In this document: piece by piece, positions 7,847 through 17,214 of the stretch
Numbering within the stretch: the first letter of the stretch is position 1
Layout of the letters: each line of letters begins with the position of its first letter
From: an uncultured Verrucomicrobiales bacterium
GTDB lineage: Bacteria; Verrucomicrobiota; Verrucomicrobiia; Verrucomicrobiales; Akkermansiaceae
Direction: 5' to 3'
Assembly (NCBI GenBank): GCA_937991965.1
Contig: CALKLP010000111.1
Span: 1 to 43,377, forward strand
Length of the DNA stretch: 43,377 bases
Program-made: the position numbers and the translations under genes
The notes under the pieces: model-generated
Told to the model about the DNA's origin: nothing
The model's database searches: none
What the model saw: only the letters and a program-made list of their open reading frames with translations

Positions 7847-9145
7847 TCAGGAATCGAAGCTTTCTACCCGATAGAAGGTTGGGGTGCTCGTAACGCAATC
7901 CAGTGATTCTAGGCCTTTAATCGTTCTTTTAAGCGTACCGAGCTTCGCCTTGTGAGTAATGAAACTCACGCTATTCATCGCCGCGTCTGGTGATGATGGA
8001 TCCACATTCGAGAAGGTTCCGGAAAAGCTGATTCCTTGCTCGCTAAAGTGCGAGGTGATTTGCGCCATCACTCCTGGTTCATCTTTGACTGCGAGACTCA
8101 CAAAATAGGCCGTCTCTGTCTCATCAATATCAGCCACAGTATAACTGCCAGCATTATAAGGGAGAAACCCAGCTGCGGAACCTGCCGCGTCAACGAGATC
8201 CGCAATCACAGCGGTTGCGGTTGGCCCCGCACCAGCACCACGTCCGTAGATAAAAGAGTCGCCCACTTCATCGCCTTGCATCGCAACGGCATTAAAGACC
8301 CCATCCACCTTAGCCAGAAGGTGCGTCTGAGGCACGAAAGAAGCTTGAGTGCGAATCTCAATCGTTTTGTCGCTCGCTGGCTTCACGACCGAAATAAGCT
8401 TAATCGCATAACCAAGCTTGTTGGCTAGCTCTATGTCAGAGAGCTGCACTTGCTCAATTCCGGAGACATAAGTCTTCTCAGGATCAGGAAGAAATCCATA
8501 GGAAATCGCACCGAGTAAAATCGCCTTATGCCCTGCGTCCCAACCATTGATATCGAGAGTGGGATCAGCCTCTGCGTAGCCAAGCTCCATCGCTTCCTTA
8601 AGCGCATCTTGGTAACTTAATCCTGCGTCTGTCATACGCTCTAAGATATAGTTGCAGGTCCCATTGATGATTCCCGCAAGATTAACAACTGAGTTACTCA
8701 CGAAGGCTTCACGTAGTGACTTAATGATCGGAATCCCGCCCGCTACGGAGGCCTCGAAATATACGGGGGCTTGATGCTGTTCTGATAAGGCGAAGATCTC
8801 CTCTCCACGCTCTGCAAGCAAAGCCTTATTCCCTGTAATAACAGGCTTTCCGAGCTTAAGCGCTGAAGCAACTACCTCATAGGCGGTATCCGTCCCACCC
8901 ATTAGTTCAACCACAAACTCAACTTCTGGGTGATTCACCACATCCTGCCAATCTGTCGTCGCTGCTCCAGCAGGCAAGGTAATGTCACGCTCCTTCGCGG
9001 TATCACGCATGGCGACTTTCACGACTTCAAACTCAACTCCAGAGCGCTTCGCGATAAGGTCTGCTTGATTCTGTAGGATTTTACACACTCCTACTCCCAC
9101 CGTCCCAAAGCCGACGAGTCCGATCTTGATCTTTTTATTGGCCAT
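7847..9145 (-). CDS. hom: Homoserine dehydrogenase
   Basis: NAD(P)H-dependent reduction of aspartate semialdehyde to homoserine, the branch point for threonine and methionine. 432 residues with the usual three parts: a Rossmann domain (GLVGFGTVGVGV at residues 9-20), the catalytic domain (GNKALLAERG, SVAGGIPII, GIINGTCNYIL, EADPTLDINGWDAGHK), and a C-terminal ACT domain (VSLAVKDEPGVMAQI) expected to bind threonine for feedback control. It is monofunctional, with no aspartokinase fused. Start ATG at 9145; no Shine-Dalgarno is seen on the coding strand. A MITE lies 55 bp upstream of the start and may overlap its promoter region. Confidence 0.96.
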   Translation of the reverse strand: MANKKIKIGLVGFGTVGVGVCKILQNQADLIAKRSGVEFEVVKVAMRDTAKERDITLPAGAATTDWQDVVNHPEVEFVVELMGGTDTAYEVVASALKLGKPVITGNKALLAERGEEIFALSEQHQAPVYFEASVAGGIPIIKSLREAFVSNSVVNLAGIINGTCNYILERMTDAGLSYQDALKEAMELGYAEADPTLDINGWDAGHKAILLGAISYGFLPDPEKTYVSGIEQVQLSDIELANKLGYAIKLISVVKPASDKTIEIRTQASFVPQTHLLAKVDGVFNAVAMQGDEVGDSFIYGRGAGAGPTATAVIADLVDAAGSAAGFLPYNAGSYTVADIDETETAYFVSLAVKDEPGVMAQITSHFSEQGISFSGTFSNVDPSSPDAAMNSVSFITHKAKLGTLKRTIKGLESLDCVTSTPTFYRVESFDS

Positions 9146-9199
9146 TTGAAGGAGTCATTACAAATCTCAATATAGGATGCAACCTCTTAAGGCGAATTC

Positions 9200-9221
9200 T
9201 AGGGCGTGTTGACAATTAAAT
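9200..9221 (+). repeat. Left terminal inverted repeat of the MITE
   Basis: 22 bases that are the exact reverse complement of 9385-9406. The match stops on both sides (9199/9407 and 9222/9384 do not pair), which defines the repeat precisely. Confidence 0.85.
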
Positions 9222-9384
9222 TGACGTGAATTGGAGTGATATTTTCTGATTTATCAAGGCTTTTTGAAGGCGTAGTGCGTGCACTGTAACTGAAAAATAA
9301 CGCAGAAAAATCAGAAAAGACCTTCCATTCTCTCCAAATGAACGGAGTGAACAAGAATTCCTATGACATTATTCATTTACAATG

Positions 9385-9406
9385 ATTTAATTGTCAACAC
9401 GCCCTA
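9385..9406 (-). repeat. Right terminal inverted repeat of the MITE
   Basis: Exact reverse complement of 9200-9221. Its outer end is 4 bp from the TAA stop of the M15 peptidase gene (9411-9413), so the insertion left that gene's coding end intact. Confidence 0.85.
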
Positions 9407-9410
9407 AGAT

Positions 9411-10031
9411 TTATGAGCTAGCCTCCTTCCCCCAGGTCGCTTTCCTCCCACGAGTATCGATGTGGATAAAGGATGGATACCAACCAATCCCCCCCATAAA
9501 GAAGCCCTCTGCCCGCAACTGCTCTGCCACTGCGAAGGCCTGATCACTGGAACAATCAAACTTAAGATCCAAGGCCCGATTTCGCATATGCTGGGAGCGG
9601 CTCGCACCACTAATCGCGGTATTGTAGGCTGGAGAGCGATAGCCGGAGAGAATTTGGGCACGAACTCCCAGACGCTCCCTGAGCTCATCCGCTGTTCTTA
9701 GTGCCAATGTAATTTCCTCCCACAAGCTTTTGGGCGGAACGTTGTTACTGACTCCATCTCGCACATTCAGGTGAGGGCGCACGATCTCCCGTGCACTGAA
9801 ATGACGTAATCCAAGGGTATTTAAAAACGTAAGGTATTCTTTCACCTCAGGAACGTCCGAATGATCAACGTCGGTAAAATCGCCCGTAGAGCTTCCAGAG
9901 TCGACCTGCCCCCTCAACTCACGGAGCCATTTAAAGAAACGTCCGTCTCTGCTGACGCCAACACCCACCAAAGCTGCGGCAGCAACTTGTGCTAGACGTT
10001 TAAGGAGTTTTCTGCGCGTAACCTTTTTCAC
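9411..10031 (-). CDS. Tat-exported M15-family (YcbK-like, DUF882) peptidase
   Basis: Predicted zinc peptidase or carboxypeptidase acting on peptidoglycan peptides outside the cytoplasm. 206 residues. The N terminus MKKVTRRKLLKRLAQVAAAA carries a twin-arginine-like motif before a hydrophobic stretch, as in many YcbK proteins. The catalytic part is Peptidase_M15_3: QILSGYRSPAYNTAISGAS, the zinc ligands in SQHMRNRALDLKF (His and Asp), and FIHIDTRGRKATW with the last His. A linker of about 60 residues separates the signal from the domain. The stop is 4 bp from the MITE end. Substrate is inferred from the family. Confidence 0.85.
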   Translation of the reverse strand: MKKVTRRKLLKRLAQVAAAALVGVGVSRDGRFFKWLRELRGQVDSGSSTGDFTDVDHSDVPEVKEYLTFLNTLGLRHFSAREIVRPHLNVRDGVSNNVPPKSLWEEITLALRTADELRERLGVRAQILSGYRSPAYNTAISGASRSQHMRNRALDLKFDCSSDQAFAVAEQLRAEGFFMGGIGWYPSFIHIDTRGRKATWGKEASS

Positions 10032-10207
10032 TTTTTATGAAAATACACCAAACTATATTACCCGTCAACAATTTGAGTTTAAGACTGCAGGATTGATGCT
10101 AGGCTACGCCTAAAAATTTGTAATGCCTTCGGTTTCAAGGGGCAACCCTGTTTTTTCTCAAAAAAAGTCTCGACTCTAGTGAGATTCCCCCTCTAGATTC
10201 CCCGCCC

Positions 10208-10483
10208 ATGAATAATTCAGAACTCCTACCTAAAAACCTCGGACAATGTTCCCCTGCTGACCTTGCAAAGGCAAAAGAGGAAAAAGGGAGCTGCCTTGTA
10301 TCTACAACGCACAAGCCGAACCTTACCAACGACCGCGAAGAAGTGGCCTTCATCACTGGAAGAAGAGAGTGGCGCGGCGGAACAAGATTCGTTTCTGCAG
10401 AAAAGTATGCCAAATATAAGGATACGATCCAGAAACTGGAGGCTAAAGGCTTCATCCATGTTACTACGCCAAATCCTGCGTAA
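10208..10483 (+). CDS. Small hypothetical protein
   Basis: Open frame of 91 residues from ATG 10208 with no recognised domain, signal peptide or membrane segment. It is polar and has a plausible helical middle (SAEKYAKYKDTIQKLEAKGF) and two Cys. It lies upstream of rpoD in the same direction with a 176-bp gap that contains a palindrome and T run. Opposite-strand open frames overlap it, but its composition (balanced, soluble, ordinary amino acids) looks more protein-like than theirs. Existence is uncertain. Confidence 0.45.
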   Translation: MNNSELLPKNLGQCSPADLAKAKEEKGSCLVSTTHKPNLTNDREEVAFITGRREWRGGTRFVSAEKYAKYKDTIQKLEAKGFIHVTTPNPA

Positions 10484-10575
10484 CATCATTCCTCTCTCGG
10501 GTTTCACGAATAAGTCGTGCTCAAAAACCTGATATTCAAAGTTTTACCTTGACCTCGTCAGGGTTCACTACGATT

Positions 10576-10589
10576 TTCACAGCTGTGAA
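10576..10589. promoter_or_regulatory. 14-bp perfect palindrome upstream of rpoD
   Basis: TTCACAGCTGTGAA reads the same on both strands and is followed by a run of T. A further GTTCAC at 10563-10568 can pair with the GTGAAC at 10585-10590. It could be an operator over a possible rpoD promoter (TTGACC at 10549-10554 with a poor -10 near 10572), or a weak terminator for the small upstream ORF. The sequence alone does not decide. Confidence 0.35.
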
Positions 10590-10659
10590 CTTTTTTATTA
10601 AAGCTCGCAGCGTGTTTTAACACGACAATTCACTTCAACAATTTATTTGATTTACAAGC

Positions 10660-12462
<1,803 letters not shown>

Positions 12463-12476
12463 TAGGTTAGTTCAGT

Positions 12477-12941
12477 TTACTGGGATGACTGGATATACTC
12501 TAGGATTCCCTTGCACCCGTCCTCCATTAAGTCTGCGACGAGAGCGAAGCCCTCTTCCCCTCCATAGTAGGGGTCTGGAACTTCTCTATTCGTGAAGTTC
12601 TTACAGAAAGTCATAAAGGGCATCACCTTTTTCTTATCCTCCGAATTCGTGGCTAACTTCAGCACATTGTGCGTGTTGTCCTCATCCATCGGAACGATGA
12701 GATCAAACTCGCGATAATGACTCTTCGTAAACTGTTGCGCGTGCCCTGTGACGGCGATGCTGCGGTTCTTGAGTTCAGCGGTCATGCGATGGTCAGGACT
12801 TTTCCCAATGTGATACCCTGCAGTTCCTGCGGAATCTACATAGATTCCCGGTACGCCTTCCTTCTTAATCAGATCACGCATCACATTCTCCCCCGCTGGG
12901 GAACGACAAATATTTCCGAGGCATACAAAGAGCACTTTCAT
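12477..12941 (-). CDS. Low-molecular-weight protein tyrosine phosphatase
   Basis: Cytoplasmic phosphatase of 154 residues. The P-loop is at the N terminus, VCLGNICRSPAGE, with nucleophile C7 and R13, and the general acid is D123 in VPDPYYGGEEGF. Family members dephosphorylate protein tyrosine or, in some cases, arginine; the sequence does not settle which. No tyrosine kinase or exopolysaccharide gene is adjacent, so the partner is unknown. Start ATG at 12941. Confidence 0.92.
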   Translation of the reverse strand: MKVLFVCLGNICRSPAGENVMRDLIKKEGVPGIYVDSAGTAGYHIGKSPDHRMTAELKNRSIAVTGHAQQFTKSHYREFDLIVPMDEDNTHNVLKLATNSEDKKKVMPFMTFCKNFTNREVPDPYYGGEEGFALVADLMEDGCKGILEYIQSSQ

Positions 12942-13134
12942 AACAGCACTATCATGTATCGCCTTGTATTGCTCCAGTAAAAATTTCGCTTCTCTAATAA
13001 TCCTGTGACCATTTTACTATAGAAGACGACGAAGCCAAATTACTTCTCGATGTCCACATTAATAGCACGACACGCATTGCTTACTCCTTATAATCCAAAC
13101 TTGCGCTCTGACCTTTTCTCCATAGACTGTAGCT

Positions 13135-13524
13135 ATGATTTCCTTTAGTGATGCCGAACCTAAGCACGCCAAAAACATTTTGGGCACGGAGCTTGAGCTA
13201 TGTTGTAGTTCGCCCAGGACTGGGTATTTCCGCGATGGGTTCTGTCATACCAATCTACAGGATGAAGGCGCACATGTCGTTTGTGCCGTAATGACAGCCG
13301 AGTTCCTAGTGTTTTCAAAGTCGAGAGGAAACGACCTCTCTACTCCACGCCCGGAATTTAGTTTTCCAGGGTTATCAGAGGGCGACCGATGGTGCCTCTG
13401 TGCGATCCGTTGGAAAGAAGCCTATGACGCCGGATGCGCCCCTTTACTGAATCCCAAGGCAACCCACGAGCGCGCGCTCGAGTATATGTCACTGGAAGAG
13501 CTCAAGAACCACTTCGCGGAGTAA
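13135..13524 (+). CDS. DUF2237 family protein
   Basis: Protein of 129 residues that follows the DUF2237 pattern closely: KNILGTELELCCSSPRTGYF, RDGFCHT, GAHVVCAVMTAEFLVFSKS, RGNDLSTPRPEFSFPGL, GDRWCLCAIRWKEAYDAG and ATHERALEYMSLEELKNH. The family is widespread, small, cytoplasmic and of unknown function; the conserved Cys residues (CC, CH, C-A-V-M-T, W-C-L-C) suggest metal binding or redox chemistry, which is inference. Start ATG at 13135, with a TATAAT-like box at 13089-13094 but no good -35. Confidence 0.87.
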   Translation: MISFSDAEPKHAKNILGTELELCCSSPRTGYFRDGFCHTNLQDEGAHVVCAVMTAEFLVFSKSRGNDLSTPRPEFSFPGLSEGDRWCLCAIRWKEAYDAGCAPLLNPKATHERALEYMSLEELKNHFAE

Positions 13525-13581
13525 TTCAAAGGTCTTTTTTCTCCCCCCCTGCAAAAAAGCTTCCACATAAGACTTAGAAAC

Positions 13582-13609
13582 AAAAAAGGCGCTAACTCAC
13601 GTCAGCACC
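13582..13609 (-). terminator. Rho-independent terminator of the small lipoprotein gene
   Basis: On the minus strand GGTGCTGAC, loop GTGA, GTTAGCGCC forms a fully paired 9-bp stem (with GU pairs) followed by six T. It starts 27 bp beyond the lipoprotein stop codon. Confidence 0.75.
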
Positions 13610-13636
13610 ATTTCTTAAGTAATATGTGAGAATCTC

Positions 13637-13996
13637 TTACTCCGCAAGAGGCTTCATGGTAGGAACCAGTCCAATGAACGGGTTACCATCCCAACCTTGA
13701 GTCGTAGCACGTTGTGCAACGGCATCAGAAACACTTCCACAACAGGCGTTAGATGGATCAAAACGCTCTGTGCACTTTGGACATGTAGTATCTGCCACCG
13801 CTACTTGCTCAACTGCCACTGGAACAGGAACTGGGATCACAGCGTTTTTGCCATAAGATACATTTTTACCGTAAGACTCAGCTACTGGTGCAACTTCAGC
13901 AACAGCTGGTTTAGCCTTTTTACCACATGTAGTGCAGCATGAGACGAGTGAGAATGCTACAAGGGATAGAATTAATGCGTTGAGTGCGTTTTTCAT
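13637..13996 (-). CDS. Small Cys-containing lipoprotein
   Basis: Hypothetical lipoprotein of 119 residues. The signal MKNALNALILSLVAFSLVSC ends in a lipobox (LVSC) and is followed at once by CTTCGKK. A low-complexity middle has tandem SYGKN units and a Pro/Val stretch (VIPVPVPVAVEQVAVA). The C-terminal part holds a zinc-ribbon-like CPKC...NACC arrangement. Such a knuckle in a secreted lipoprotein is unusual. It has its own terminator downstream and no operon partner. Function not recognised. Confidence 0.65.
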   Translation of the reverse strand: MKNALNALILSLVAFSLVSCCTTCGKKAKPAVAEVAPVAESYGKNVSYGKNAVIPVPVPVAVEQVAVADTTCPKCTERFDPSNACCGSVSDAVAQRATTQGWDGNPFIGLVPTMKPLAE

Positions 13997-14100
13997 ATAT
14001 TTAAATATAAACAGGGTTCTTTGGAGGAAATCAACATCTTTTCATGGTAAATCGCAAGAAACTTTCCCTACAACCATAAAACGATTAGATTACCATAAAA

Positions 14101-15078
14101 TCAAACTGAAGTTAAGACTTTTTCAATGATTCGTTTCTTATTTGGCAACTGCTCGTTTTCGATGTGCGGCGAGTAGATCGCCGGAGCATCGATGGTGCAG
14201 ACTCTGCCTACAGGAGCATCCAAGTAATCGAAGGCGTACTCCTGAATGAGCGTAATAAGCTGAGCTGAAACTCCGCAGAACGGCTTTGATTCATCTACAA
14301 TAACAGCACGATTCGTTTTCATGACCGACTTGATAATAGCATCTTGATCAAGAGGGCGAATGGAACGCAGGTTAATGACCTCAGCATCAATATTGTGCTT
14401 CTCGGCCAACTCCTCTGCAGCGGCAAGGGCATGGGCGACAGATCCACCATGAGCAATGAGTGAAATATCTTTCCCTTCTCTCTCAATTTTAGCAACACCA
14501 AGAGGAATCGTGAAGTCATCGTCTTCTGGTACTTCTCCAGTCATTCCATAGAGAATCGTGGATTCCATGACATAAACAGGGTCATTATCACGGATGGCCG
14601 TCTTGATCAGTCCTTTAGCATCTTCTGGCGTTGCTGGAGAAACTATTTTAAGTCCAGGCATGCTCGCAAAGATCGCTTCAGGAACGTGTGAGTGTGTTGC
14701 TCCAACATTGGTTCCTCCATTAGCTGGCCCCCGAACAACGATAGGGCAGTTAATTTGCCCACCTGACATGTAACGCACGTTCGCGGCGTTATTAACGAGT
14801 TGATCAAAGGCTACGGAGTGGAAGGACCAGAACATGAGTTCCATAACTGGACGAACACCGAGCATTGAGGCTCCCACTCCCATTCCGATGAAGGCGGCTT
14901 CAGAGATTGGGGTATCAACGATACGCTTATCTCCCCACTTTTTCCAAAGACCTTTGGTTACTTTATAAGCACCATCATACTGGGCTACTTCTTCACCAAT
15001 AATTACTACGTTTTCATCTCTTGCGAGCTCTTCGTCCATGCCTTCACGCAAGGCATCACGATATGTCATTTCTTTCAT
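14101..15078 (-). CDS. pdhB: Pyruvate dehydrogenase E1 component, beta subunit
   Basis: Beta subunit of the heterotetrameric thiamine-diphosphate E1 that decarboxylates pyruvate and feeds the acetyl-CoA complex. 325 residues, standard length. Signatures are GEEVAQYDGAYKVTKGL, ISEAAFIGMGVGASMLGVRP, RGPANGGTNVGATHSH, ATPEDAKGLIKTAI and VIVDESKPFCGVSAQLI. It lies 20 bp downstream of pdhA, and AAGGA 8 nt before the ATG is a convincing ribosome site, so the pair is one operon. The E2 and E3 genes are not in the window. A pyruvate substrate is assumed; close branched-chain relatives exist. Confidence 0.93.
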   Translation of the reverse strand: MKEMTYRDALREGMDEELARDENVVIIGEEVAQYDGAYKVTKGLWKKWGDKRIVDTPISEAAFIGMGVGASMLGVRPVMELMFWSFHSVAFDQLVNNAANVRYMSGGQINCPIVVRGPANGGTNVGATHSHVPEAIFASMPGLKIVSPATPEDAKGLIKTAIRDNDPVYVMESTILYGMTGEVPEDDDFTIPLGVAKIEREGKDISLIAHGGSVAHALAAAEELAEKHNIDAEVINLRSIRPLDQDAIIKSVMKTNRAVIVDESKPFCGVSAQLITLIQEYAFDYLDAPVGRVCTIDAPAIYSPHIENEQLPNKKRIIEKVLTSV

Positions 15079-15098
15079 TATAAAATCCTTAGGTTAAA

Positions 15099-16184
15099 TT
15101 AATCGTTAAAGAAGTATCTGCCGTTTTGAGCGGCCTCTGTCTTATTGTCCACTTCCCAGTAAACATCCTTTGAAATATCTTCTACTGTAGGGGCTGGTGA
15201 CGCGTCTGCAAATTTAACAGCGTCATTAGCTTCTGCTTTGGCACTTTTATCTATCTGCTTCACAGAATCTTCATTGAGAACGCCTTCTTTGATCAAAACA
15301 TCGCGGAAGAGAATAATTGGATCATGATTCTTTTTGTGAAGCTCAATCTCCTCAACCTCACGGTAGCCATCTCTGTGGTTGGCATCAGCAACCGAATGAC
15401 CGTAATATCTATAAGTGTCGATCTCTAGAAGGGTTGGCTTAGACTCTTTCCGAGCGCGCTCCATGACCTCATTTAGCTTAGCACGGAGTTCATAAATATT
15501 TTCGCCATTTACTACATCCCATTCCATGTTGTATCCCTCTGCACGTTTCGCGAGGTATTCTGGAGCGGAACTTGAACGCTCTTGAGTCGTCCCCATAGAG
15601 TAGCCATTGTTCTCAATGATGTAGACCACAGGAAGATCCATCAAGGACGCCATATTAAGAGATTCGTGAAACGCACCTTGGTTAATCGCTCCGTCGCCTA
15701 GGTAGCAGAGACAACAACCTTCTTGCTCAAGGTATTTAACACCATATGCCAGCCCTAAACCAAGCGGAGTTTGGCCTCCGACAATTCCGTGACCACCCCA
15801 GTAATTCTTGTCAGGTGCAAAGAAGTGCATTGACCCTCCCTTCCCTTTTGAACAGCCATCAATTTTACCTAAAAGTTCTGCCATACACTCATTCATATTC
15901 ATCCCAACTGATAATCCATGACCATGATCGCGATACGCGGTGATCATATGATCGTGGTCACCCATGAGAGATGCAGACCCAACTGCAATAGACTCCTGAC
16001 CATTATACAGGTGCAAGAACCCTCCGATCTTTCCTTTATTGTATTGCTTAAGAGCCGCCATTTCGAAATGACGAATACGGACCATATCGCGATAGAATGC
16101 TACTTTTTGCTCTGGGGTTAATCCCTTGTTAATAGGATCCTTAGAGAAATCTTTTTTGGATGGTTTTTTAGCAGGTTTAGCCAT
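15099..16184 (-). CDS. pdhA: Pyruvate dehydrogenase E1 component, alpha subunit
   Basis: Alpha subunit of E1, 361 residues. After a short Lys-rich leader (MAKPAKKPSKKDFSKD) come MVRIRHFEMAALKQYNKGKI, GFLHLYNGQESIAVG, HGHGLSVG, the GKGGSMHFF motif, HGIVGGQTPLGLGLAYG, and the thiamine diphosphate motif GDGAINQGAFHESLNMA followed by YIIENNGYSMGT. The loop TYRYYGHSVADANHRDGYR matches pyruvate-type E1. It is first in a two-gene operon with pdhB. The C terminus (about 330-361) is a less conserved extension. Confidence 0.94.
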   Translation of the reverse strand: MAKPAKKPSKKDFSKDPINKGLTPEQKVAFYRDMVRIRHFEMAALKQYNKGKIGGFLHLYNGQESIAVGSASLMGDHDHMITAYRDHGHGLSVGMNMNECMAELLGKIDGCSKGKGGSMHFFAPDKNYWGGHGIVGGQTPLGLGLAYGVKYLEQEGCCLCYLGDGAINQGAFHESLNMASLMDLPVVYIIENNGYSMGTTQERSSSAPEYLAKRAEGYNMEWDVVNGENIYELRAKLNEVMERARKESKPTLLEIDTYRYYGHSVADANHRDGYREVEEIELHKKNHDPIILFRDVLIKEGVLNEDSVKQIDKSAKAEANDAVKFADASPAPTVEDISKDVYWEVDNKTEAAQNGRYFFND

Positions 16185-16283
16185 GATTATAAAGAGTATA
16201 GAGAGCCTCTAAATCGGTAGAGACGAGTTTTCGTATCACGGAAATAACCCTGTCTTTCCGAATCGAGCAAGGGAAAATTCCCT

Positions 16284-16886
16284 CTAAGATGAAAGATTTT
16301 GATTCAACTCTGAAATCTTTTTTAGTTGAGGAGTGAAATTCACCTTCCACTGCGAGGCACAAAGGAGGAAAGAAAAGATCCCGTTCCCGACTAAAGAGTT
16401 TCGCAGAAAGACCCATGTAGGTTGCGCCAAGCTAGGGTGTTGTCCCCATTGTGCTTGGTAAAATCCTTCCCAGCTCTTGTCATAAAATGGCAACGAGAGC
16501 CAGCTCATCGTATTGGTGAAAAAGAAATACCCCGCCGCACAAACTAAGCTGCCGCCGATCATGAGAACAGCACGTGATGCTACCGGTAAGCTGCGAGCGT
16601 TTTGCAACTTCAAGGCCAATAAGATAATAATAGCAAAGCCGACTACAGAAGTAACTAAATCCATTCCCACCTGATACCCTTGGAGCATACTCAGCAGTGG
16701 GAAACTGGCTAAAAACAAGACGGATGAAATTAACACTCCTGCTCTACCTGCTAAAATCACTCCGCAGAAAAAGAGCGCCGCAAGCGGAGCACTATTCATC
16801 GGGAAATCTGGGATCACACAGCTCGCTACACGGTAGGAAACAAATAGAATACCGATTGCAATCAGAGGGAAATAAGGTTTATTCAC
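16284..16886 (-). CDS. DUF6580-like integral membrane protein
   Basis: Membrane protein of 200 residues starting at GTG 16884-16886. About five hydrophobic segments are visible: near 5-22 (YFPLIAIGILFVSYRVA), 34-50, 52-70, 76-95 and 105-125, then a loop with SWLSLPFYDKSWEGFYQAQWG and a last hydrophobic stretch near 168-180. The pattern PNFPMNSAPLAALFFCG-like near the N terminus resembles DUF6580, a family related to ECF-transporter substrate-binding components. It faces away from thiS (129 bp between starts), and a thiamine-related role is possible but unproven. Confidence 0.55.
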   Translation of the reverse strand: MNKPYFPLIAIGILFVSYRVASCVIPDFPMNSAPLAALFFCGVILAGRAGVLISSVLFLASFPLLSMLQGYQVGMDLVTSVVGFAIIILLALKLQNARSLPVASRAVLMIGGSLVCAAGYFFFTNTMSWLSLPFYDKSWEGFYQAQWGQHPSLAQPTWVFLRNSLVGNGIFSFLLCASQWKVNFTPQLKKISELNQNLSS

Positions 16887-17015
16887 GGCATTCGTTTACA
16901 CCTTTTAACCCTGTTCTGTAAAGCTCTATTTAGGTTATGACGCTTAGGGATGGCTCCGGTTAAAATAATCATTTTCAACCTTCTCAAGAAAAATAAACCG
17001 AGGCATCATGGCAAC

Positions 17016-17213
17016 ATGAAAATCACTCTCAACGGGACATTGCTTGAAACAGATGCCTGCACCGTATCAGAACTCATCGCCTCCACTCCGATGGCGGGAA
17101 AGCCCGTTGTGGTGGAACTCAACCAACATGCATTAGTAGCTAGCGCACATGCAACGACTAAACTCCAAGAAGCTGATCAAATCGAGGTCTTAGTCCTCGG
17201 CGCCGGTGGGTAA
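17016..17213 (+). CDS. thiS: Sulfur carrier protein ThiS
   Basis: Ubiquitin-like sulfur carrier of thiazole synthesis, 65 residues from ATG 17016: MKITLNGTLLETDACTVSEL through VLVLGAGG. The C-terminal Gly-Gly, needed for adenylation and thiocarboxylate formation, is present. The frame is open upstream to 16950, but that would add a non-conserved basic stretch. It converges on the EboD-like gene with a single base between stops (17213 and 17215). Unlike most genomes it is separated from thiG by about 13 kb. ThiF and ThiH are not in the window. Confidence 0.88.
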   Translation: MKITLNGTLLETDACTVSELIASTPMAGKPVVVELNQHALVASAHATTKLQEADQIEVLVLGAGG

Positions 17214-17214
17214 A

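Larger units (their letters stand above)
9200..9406. mobile_element. MITE with perfect 22-bp terminal inverted repeats
   Basis: The sequence TAGGGCGTGTTGACAATTAA plus AT at 9200-9221 is repeated exactly in inverse orientation at 9385-9406. The unit is 207 bp including the outer TA on each side and contains no open frame long enough for a transposase. Inside, a subterminal inverted repeat is also visible (ATTTTCTGATTT near 9240 against AAATCAGAAAAG near 9308). The flanking TA/YTAR context (CTAG left, CTAA right) fits target duplication by an IS5-group or IS630-type transposase. It sits between hom and the M15 peptidase gene, 4 bp beyond the latter's stop codon. No second copy was seen in the window. 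Confidence 0.8.

Noticed and set aside
10226..10507. Minus-strand open frames overlapping the small ORF at 10208-10483
   Set aside because: They are Cys/Phe/Arg-rich without conserved features and overlap each other; the plus frame looks more protein-like.
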